Shown here: positions 56,931-64,000 of the stretch, in pieces
Layout of the letters: each line of letters opens with the position of its first letter
Numbering within the stretch: position 1 is the stretch's first letter
From: Haberlea rhodopensis
Lineage: Eukaryota; Streptophyta; Magnoliopsida; Lamiales; Gesneriaceae
Length of the DNA stretch: 64,000 nucleotides
Direction: 5' to 3'
Assembly: GCA_907163345.1 (NCBI GenBank)
Contig: CAJQUN010000974.1
Location: 1 to 64,000, forward strand
Position numbers and translations under genes: made by a program
Notes under the pieces: generated by a model
Told to the model about the DNA's origin: nothing
The model's database searches: none
What the model saw: only the letters and a program-made list of their open reading frames with translations

Positions 56931-57877
56931 AGCGACAGATGCAAAAAGTCCAGCTTGGGACTATAAATCAAGAACTAATTTTTCTCCCTTCTCCTTGGTT
57001 TTTGAATTTAGTAATTAGTTTATTGATTTTGGTTTGGAATTTCGTTTATCTTCTTAATTTTTGTAGGTTTTGATTTAAAAAAAAAAAAAAATGAGAAAAA
57101 CTTTCTGGAGGGAGGCGATCGATTGCCTATTTTTAGGCGATCGATCGCCGTGAGCATAAACTTTTCAAAAATGCTACTGGAGGTAGGCGATCGATCGCCT
57201 ATTTTTAGGCGATCGATCGCCTCAACGAAAAAAATTTTAAAAAATGCTACTGGAGGTAGGCGATCGATCGCCTCAACGAAAAAATTTTAAAAAATGCTAC
57301 TGGACACAGGCGATCGATCGCCTAATCTGAGGCAATCGATCGCCTGTCGCGATTTCTGGTTTTTAAACACCTCAGATTCCCTCATTCAACACAAACTCAC
57401 CTCACCTCCTCCTCTCAAATCCCTAATCCCTAAATCCCCAAATCCTCAAATCCCCAAATTCCTTCCCAATCTCTTCTCAATTTTTAATATCATCACAAAT
57501 TCCTTTCCTCTCCACTATTAGTGGCTAAGTGGTGCAATTTTCTTCTACAGATTACACGCTCGGGTGGCCATTCAAGCACCAAGGGGAGATTACTCCAAGC
57601 CAAGGACCACACTCCATCCAAGTTTCGAAATTCAGAGGTAACTTGGCTTGAGATTTTCGGGTTATGCCTTATTACTAGATATTTGGTGAAAGTGGGAAAG
57701 GATTTGCATTCTTTGTTGGTGGGCAAGTTCATTTGGAGATTGGTATTAGAAGTTTGCTAGTATTGTTGTTATTGAGGTTTGGTGGTGCTTAATAACTTCT
57801 TGGAAGTGGTGTGCGGCAAGTTGGATTTTGTAGGATTTTATTGAGGCATTGCTTGTCATTTTGATATATCTCATAGC
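56931..57877 (+). promoter_or_regulatory. Element D intergenic leader before the 3' ORF
   Basis: Non-coding region with an A run (57076-57091), a palindrome array (57115-57343) and a following pyrimidine-rich leader (about 57360-57520). It may drive or regulate the 3' ORF; this is inferred from position only. Confidence 0.45.
57115..57343. repeat. Palindrome array inside element D, upstream of the 3' ORF
   Basis: Seven sites at 57116, 57138, 57188, 57210, 57261, 57311 and 57333, with steps 22, 50, 22, 51, 50 and 22. The sites lie in repeated units of about 70 bp (atgctactgga...). The third unit has a single site, as if the second member of its pair was lost with the spacer. Five of seven are exact CGATCGATCG. 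Confidence 0.93.
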
Positions 57878-59084
57878 ATGGCACCTACAAAGAAGCCAAG
57901 ACAAGGGGCGTCCTCTTCCGCCCCCACCCCGACTTATGACACTACTCGTTTTGCCACTCATGCCGCATCGGAATTCTATGAAAAATGGCATGCTAGGCCT
58001 TTGGTGAGGGAGAGGGGAATGGATATGGACACACCCGATTCGTCCATCCTCCGCGAGGCGGAACGCCGCGGATGGTTGCGCTTTGTGTCACCCCGTGCCA
58101 TGCAGTCATCCCCTTAGTCAAGGAGTTCTATGCCAACTTTAAAGTCGAAGCGAACGGTCCGTATCTGACTATTCGGCGGAAGAAGTTTCTTTTTCTTAGC
58201 GAACACATCAATCGCACATATGAGATGCCGGATATCGGAGACGACGAATACTCGGCTTATTTGCATCACCATCTTGACTATAATGAAGTGATAGAGACAA
58301 TCTGTGGGGAAGGGGCAGAATGGATACTAAATTCGGATGGGCAGATCAAACATTGTAAGAAAACTCATTTGAAACCAGAGGCAGACATCTGGTTTACTTT
58401 TATCTCCCATCGAGTCCTTCCATCGACTCACACTGCCGTGGTTACTAAGGAGCGAGCGGTGTTGGTTTTTGCTATCATGACACGCCGCTCGGTGGATATT
58501 GGGAGCATCATATACTCCTCGATGAAATTAGCGGTGGAAGGCTCTACCACGATTGGTCTCCCCTTTCCGTCTTTAATCACTGAATTGTGCCGTCAGGAGC
58601 AAGTCCCTTGGGAGGCTTATGAGGAAACAAGTGTGCCATTTATGCCACTTCGCCTTCCTCGACCACCGTCGGCGCCCGAGTCTGCACCAGGGCCTTCCAA
58701 TGATCCGGACCAGCCCCAATCTTCACATCGCCGAGCTTCTCGTGGCCATTCTCCAATAGCTCATCCTACCACCAATGCTCAACGATTTCAATCTTTAGAG
58801 GATGAGCTTATGGCACTCAAATTGCAACAGCGATTGGTTCGCGATGGGCAACGCGAGCTCCGGCGCAATCAAGAGGAGATGTTGCACAATCAAGATGACA
58901 TGCGCCTTGAGCTTCGTGAGTTTCTACGTTTTTCATACGACTGGCACCAGTCGCAGCCCAGGCCCATCCCGACTTGGCGTTTCCACTGCCACCCAAGCTC
59001 CAGCCATACCCGCCACCCTCTGATGACGATGTTGATGATGATGATGATGGCGCTGCCGATGCGGATGAGGGTGACGACCACTGA
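57878..59084 (+). pseudogene. Element D 3' ORF (Athila extra ORF, function unknown)
   Basis: The ATG at 57878 opens MAPTKKPRQGASSSAPTPTY. A 1-nt shift near 58090 joins to the long frame with IPLVKEFYANFKVEANGPYL and ETICGEGAEWILNSDGQIKH, a globular domain I associate with the 'putative plant transposon protein' family. A Pro/Ser-rich and a Gln/Arg-rich helical stretch (LKLQQRLVRDGQRELRRNQE) follow. Near 58990 the frame shifts again so that the acidic end (DDDVDDDDDG) stops at TGA 59082. Athila extra ORFs have been called envelope-like; no membrane span or signal peptide is visible, so the role is open. Confidence 0.7.
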
Positions 59085-59163
59085 CGGTTGTCACCACAGG
59101 TATTACGTTGTCCTATTATTTCTTCCTGTTCACTACATTGAGGACAATGTATTACTTAAGTTT

Positions 59164-59180
59164 GGGGGGGGGGGGGGGGG
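59164..59180. repeat. Poly-G tract in element D
   Basis: Seventeen consecutive G at the TAAGTTTGGGG site that in related elements has about six G. Confidence 0.9.
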
Positions 59181-60487
59181 TAATTGGTTAACTATCATAT
59201 GATATGTGGAGATGGGAGTTTTGTTTTTGCTTTTGTTTAAGGAGTGAATGGTGTTTGTGCTGAGTTGAATTTGTTTAATTGTGCGTTTGAACATGTCTAC
59301 TGCTGTGGAATCTTTGATTTTAGCATAATATTGATGAGTCCGATGAAGAGCCTGGAAAGTTGTTTTTAGTGTAATTGGATTAAAAGTAATGACTCCATGC
59401 TATGATGATATTAGTTTACTCTACTTATGACTTGAATCTTGATGATTGTAAACATGTGAATATTTTGAGTCGAGTTGACATGTTGAAAATGAGGAATAAT
59501 TTGAGCACATTGAGTCATAAACTTGTTGATTACTTTTGAAGTAGTGATGATAGGTGTGAACTTGATGACATGTCTTGAGCATCTTAGAGTAATCATAGAA
59601 CTTATTTGATGATGGCACTTTGAGGCGAAATTTTTATAATTATGAACTAGACTTGGATATGATTTAGGCGATCTTTGGAACGTTTGAGCCTTTCAAGCCT
59701 ACCTTATTTACATCTTTCCCTAGTGTCCAACTTTGATCTTGATTGAATAAGAATGAAAATTAGCCACCATTCGACATTTGTTGATAAACTCATTATACCT
59801 ACCTTGTTTAGCCAAAAAAAATTGAAAAAAAAATCTCATCCTCACCCAAGGGAGTATAATGAATTTCATTAGATGCACATAGATGTTTATAGTTGATGAG
59901 CTTATTGTGAAAAGAGCTTGTGAATGAGAAAAAGAAAAGGATAGACAAAGAGCCTTGAAAAGAAAAAAAAATAAAAATAAACATATGAGACCCAAAGTGG
60001 CCAAGGCTATAAAAGAAAAAGAAGAGAAGCTCGATGTGTGCGAAACAATTGAATTGTAAAAGATTATACTCTCTTCTTTGCGCTTATCCTATCTTTTCTT
60101 TGTACCCGACACCAAAAGGCCTAACATTATAAGCTTTAAAAGTCCTTTTGATCCAAGTCTAGGAATTGATTACATTAGTGGAGAAGTGCTTGAAAACTAG
60201 GTTTATGAGATTCTCGATGAAAAATCTTGATTGTTATTGATTAACACTGTTTTGATCTATGATAATTGTATGATACTTGGGATTGACAACAGCACACACA
60301 CACGTTCCGAATTTGAAACTATTATTTGACTTAAAGAGAAAACACTTTGTGTCCAACAATTTGAAGATTCTTTGTTGTAGTATGAGTAAAAGTCTGAGAT
60401 AAACATACGAGCACGAAATGATCCATGTCACTTATCTGTTGTGAATTCACTGTTTTTGATTTTATTCTTGCTCGAGGACGATCAAGA

Positions 60488-60504
60488 GCTAAGTCTGGGG
60501 GAGT
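60488..60504 (+). other. Polypurine tract of element D
   Basis: GCTAAGTCTGGGGGAGT immediately before the 3' LTR; the G-rich end is typical of Athila. Confidence 0.7.
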
Positions 60505-61753
60505 CGATAAGTGTCATTTTTACACTTATATTTGCATATATTTCTTGTGATTTTTATAGTGATTCTTGGAAGATTTTATACTTTTGGTTGTGTTTTGTTG
60601 TATTTCCAGGAATCCAGTAGAAGTGCAAGAAATACTGGAAAAACCCCGTTTTATGGACTAGGAGGTGGAACTATGACAGTACGAGGCAACCCGTGGGAAA
60701 ATATGTCAAAATGACTTAAAAAATTGATAAAAGCTTCAGGCGATCGATCGCCTATTTCGAAGAGATCGATCGCCTGAAGCCAGTGAGCTCGTGGAATTTT
60801 TCAAGCGATAGGCGATCGATCGCAACAAATCAGGCGATCGATCGCCTCGGGGCAGAACATATAGGCGATCGATCGCCTATCTTGAGAGACCGATCGCCGA
60901 GGAGAAAAAGCTGAAGGCGATCGATCGCCTATTTTGAAGAAATCGATCGCGTGCAGAGTTCCAGAATTAAAAACTTCCTTAATTAAGTTTTGGGGCTATT
61001 TTTGGTACCAGATTCTTTGGGCTCGGGAGGAGACATATAAAAAAGAGGTTTTTAGGTCATTAGAAGGCTTCTTTCACCTCTGGATAGGCAGCCACCCTTT
61101 GGAAGAGAAGATTCATTCAAGACGATTCAAGGAACGCAGCTAGAGACCGGAACAACGGATCGACGCACGATTCAACATCGAGTGTTTACTAGTATTTCTG
61201 AACTTTTGTTTAGTTTTATTTCGAATTCCAATGTTTATAATGTTGTTAGATATTATAAAACGTTGTTTTTCCGTTAATATGCTAGGCTAAGTTTGTTATC
61301 GAGACAAGGGGATCTTGTGTATGAACCCACAGTTTTAATTCTAGTTTTTGATTGAGTTTTTGTTATTTTTGAGTTTATGTTATGCTGTTAATGCTTTTGA
61401 AGAATTAGCTACTCTTTGAATGTTGTTAGTTTGCAATTGAGATCGAGAGATGATTTTGTAAAACGGAACCAATAACATAAACCGTGGATTTCAGACCGAG
61501 ATCGAGAGATGACGTCAAATACATGAGTGATAGCTATAGATATCTAGTAATCGAAGGCTAAGGGTTTTCATAGAACGTATGCAACATTGAATTGTTAAAT
61601 AAGTGAACGAGAGTTACTTACTGCAATTCAGTGTTAGGTTTAATATAGCTCGAGAGAGTATATTGGATATAATCGGAAAACTTGTCACCTTAGATGCATT
61701 AATTTTAATTAGAACTAGTAGGTAAATTGTGGGGGATTACTCAAGTGAACCGA
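60505..61753 (+). repeat. 3' LTR of element D, truncated by element E
   Basis: Matches 50003 to about 51250 and then stops at element E. The first base reads C instead of T (CGATAAG), so the terminal TG is mutated in this copy or the boundary is shifted by one. Confidence 0.88.
60740..60951. repeat. Palindrome array, element D 3' LTR
   Basis: Same eight sites and spacing as in the 5' LTR, first site at 60741. Confidence 0.93.
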
Positions 61754-63722
61754 TGTAATGCCTCGATTTGTTATGGCGTAAGTTTGAATAATGACGGTTC
61801 GATGTGGACTCGGGTTCGGGTTGAACTGAGGGTAATACTCACATACATGAAATGAATATTAGATATATGACAAGGAAAGAGACATGATGCACAAGATGTA
61901 GTGCATAGAAATGACTTGAATGAAATCAAGTGTAGTGGTATATCAAGCAACATGAACTAGTAGGCATGTGACTATGCATGTGAAGTTAATGTGAGATGGA
62001 CTTGCATTTAAATTGAATTTCATATGCCTTTGCCTTTCATTTAAAGTTGCATTAGCATGTGAATTTGAGTTTGGATTTACATGTTTATGTTAATTGGTAT
62101 GGTATTATAACAAGTGGCTATATTAAGGGGATTAAGGCACTTAAACTCACAATACACCATTTTACACCTACAAATCTCTACCAAGCTCCTCTCCATCTCT
62201 TTCAAGTTCCTTGTGGTTTGAGCTTGGGATTCACTTGTAAATTGAGCTAGGAAGGTGTGTGAAGTGCTATCTTAATATCTTGGTAAGGAATTCATGGTTT
62301 TACACTTGAATTATGTCATTGATGTTGATGTATGTGAAGTGAAATAGAAAAGGTTCATGTGAAGAATCATAACATGTTGGTATGCTAGTAATTGGATTGT
62401 AAGATGGGGGAAACATATTGTTATGGTCTTAGGGAGTACATGAAACTTATTTACATGTTAAATTTCGAGTTGTAGGAGAAGAGCTAGGAAGATAAGCTCA
62501 AAATCGCCATGTTCTGAACTTTGTGGACATCGGCGATCGATCACAAGCTTTGTGGCGATCGATCGCCGAGACAGGGTAAAATATAAGGCGGTTTATACAT
62601 GTAGCGATCGATCGGTGAAAATGTGGCGATCGATCGCGAGCAACAGAACACTTTGGCGATCGATCGCCAAGTTGTTGCGATCGATCGCGAGGAGACAGAA
62701 AGTTTTGGCGATCGATCGGCAAGTGTAGCGATCGATCGATGCCTTGGAAATTATGAAAAATGTTATATTTTTGTAGCATTTATTTTTGAAGCCTCTTATA
62801 ACATGGTATATTGTTCATGTGCTTGTAGCATCATCACAGGGGACAGGGCAAAGAGGCAATTAACCAGTGACGACTGATTTATCTGGTTTGTCTCGCGTTA
62901 CAGGTACGTGTTGACGTACGGAGTATAGATATGATGTGATGATGATGTTATGGTTTTGATATCATATGATTTATGTTATCTTGTGTCATATGATTGGTAG
63001 TTTCATATGCATGGTCATACATGGATTTCATATGATTGGGATGGAGGCCTTGATAAATATGTGTATATGCTTTGGTGAGATCATTGCCTCGATAGATATG
63101 CCTGGTGTGGTATATGCTTTGGCTGGGATCGTTGCCACGGTAGATATACTACATATGCTTTGGCTTGAGAGATATACGCCTGGTGTGAGTATATGCTCTG
63201 GCTATTGTCACAGATGAGCATGGTACTATGATATGTGCTGCTAATATGAAGATGTGATGTGGTTCCACTGACATATTGAGCTGAATAGGCATATCATATG
63301 GGGCTCGTGATAATAGGGTGCTTATTGGACATGTCATGACATAGTGCATTTGTGGATGCATGATACAGAACATTCACGTTAGATGATTTCTTGTGCTTTA
63401 TCATTGATATTGATATTGTGTTTTGATATTGCACTGAGATACTTGTTCTCTATACTCATTGTGTGAATGTTTCTGTAGGGACTCATAGACGTGGGGAGAC
63501 GGGATGTGAGTCATTTTCCGCTGCGAGCTGAACCACTGCCTAGGAGTTATTTTGGATTAGGTTGTTACTTGTACATGTGATGTATAGTTGGTTAGGTTTG
63601 TATAACCTTGTAACAACTTAACTAGTTACAAACTCTTAATCAGTGCATGTTTTTACTTAATTCAGACTCACGTATGTATGTTAAGATACTACATAAATGG
63701 ATTAAGTAACGAGGACCCCACA
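61754..63722 (+). repeat. 5' LTR of element E
   Basis: 1969 bp. The palindrome array starts about 780 bp inside, close to the roughly 740 bp seen in element C when read in element sense. It also holds repeated 'tatgctttggctggga'-like words near 63060-63200. Confidence 0.75.
62533..62740. repeat. Palindrome array, element E LTR
   Basis: Eight sites at 62534, 62556, 62605, 62627, 62657, 62678, 62709 and 62729, with steps 22, 49, 22, 30, 21, 31 and 20. Seven are exact CGATCGATCG; the first ends CGATCA. Confidence 0.93.
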
Positions 63723-63726
63723 TTAG

Positions 63727-63738
63727 TGGTATCAGAGC
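63727..63738 (+). other. Primer binding site of element E
   Basis: TGGTATCAGAGC four bases after the LTR (initiator methionine tRNA). Confidence 0.9.
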
Positions 63739-64000
63739 AGTGGTTCGAGAACGGGGTGAACAAGGGTAGAGGAAGTGAGTTAGGGAGTTACCTAATCACT
63801 TAAAGACATGTGATGCTGATGTTATCGTGTCTGGGAACATGCTTTGTATTTGTATCTGTTATTAGTAACCCTTGTTTTGAAGGATGCTAGTATGACTTGG
63901 CTTGGTCTACATCCTTATGCGTGTGGCATAAGTGAGGTTGTAAGTGGAATCGTGATTGGTATACAGGATTTCTGTACTATCGTTTGGCAGGGGAAACATG
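63739..64000 (+). other. Element E leader
   Basis: Start of the internal region after the PBS. No gag start is recognised before the window ends. Confidence 0.5.

Larger units (their letters stand above)
59085..60504 (+). other. Element D 3' untranslated region
   Basis: Non-coding. It starts with 'cattgaggacaatg' and a G run (59164-59180), then long AT-rich sequence also present in the Athila remnant at 47459-48530. It ends in the polypurine tract. Confidence 0.7.
50003..61753 (+). mobile_element. Element D: Athila-type Ty3 retrotransposon, nearly complete
   Basis: 5' LTR 50003-51500, PBS of the Athila kind, gag-protease-RT-RNase H-integrase (51757-56930), a palindrome array, an extra 3' ORF (57878-59084), a long 3' untranslated region, a polypurine tract and a 3' LTR (60505-61753) cut by element E. 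The LTR copies differ at only about eight or nine positions over 1.25 kb by eye. The right end and target duplication fall beyond element E, outside the window. Confidence 0.9.
61754..64000 (+). mobile_element. Element E: Tekay/Del-type Ty3 retrotransposon, 5' end only
   Basis: A TGTAATGCCTCG...CCCCACA LTR followed by a methionine-tRNA primer site and leader. The LTR-to-PBS junction (acattagtggtatcagagcagtgg) is nearly the same as that of element C in its own sense, which supports the same lineage. Coding sequence lies beyond the window. It was inserted in the 3' LTR of D. Confidence 0.75.

Noticed and set aside
61771..63373. Short ORFs in the E LTR
   Set aside because: Non-coding LTR sequence; no domain and no conservation with the C LTR.

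Overview
This window is plant nuclear DNA, almost certainly from an angiosperm and probably a eudicot. It is built almost entirely of transposable elements. The only host gene I can support is an eight-exon gene at 2635-6361 for an STK19-family protein (winged-helix protein, Stk19 family). The long 3' ORF in the SIRE-like elements resembles proteins I associate with Lamiales genomes, but that is a recollection and I do not press it.

Layout. 1-667: end of a copia-type LTR (minus). 668-2116: decayed hAT transposon (minus). 2635-6361: STK19 homolog, with a copia RT relic in intron 2 and a 153-bp tandem duplication in intron 3. 7012-8192: non-autonomous Mutator-like element with a perfect 9-bp target duplication. 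9100-12825: complete copia-type element (minus) that keeps a gag relic and no pol. 14471-15197: fold-back element of inverted tandem repeats. 15205-15634: copia LTR scrap. 15642-49400: an Athila remnant split by a nest of retrotransposons. Element A (SIRE-like copia, plus, 18201-47458, TSD tcctg) sits in the Athila 3' region. A is itself split by element B (same family, minus, 19900-30520, TSD aaagac) and by element C (Tekay/Del chromovirus, minus, 35828-44746, TSD caaga). 48530-50002: pieces of Athila/Tat LTRs. 50003-61753: element D, a nearly complete Athila element (plus) with an extra 3' ORF. 61754-64000: element E, a second Tekay-type element (plus) inserted in the 3' LTR of D and running off the right edge.

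The most unusual signal is a palindromic array. The 10-mer CGATCGATCG and close variants occur in seven clusters. Six have eight sites arranged as four pairs, and one has seven sites. Sites within a pair lie 20-22 bp apart, about two helical turns, and pairs are 20-51 bp apart. The arrays lie in the LTRs of two lineages (Tekay C and E; Athila D and a minus-strand LTR near 48.8 kb) and once inside D, upstream of its 3' ORF. Linker sequences differ between families while the spacing grammar is shared, which suggests a cis-regulatory module acquired or converged upon by several retrotransposon families.

No complete intact retroelement polyprotein is present: all are broken by stops or 1-nt frameshifts. 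By eye, the LTR pairs of C and D differ at well under 1% of positions and those of A at about 2%, which agrees with the nesting order (A older than C).
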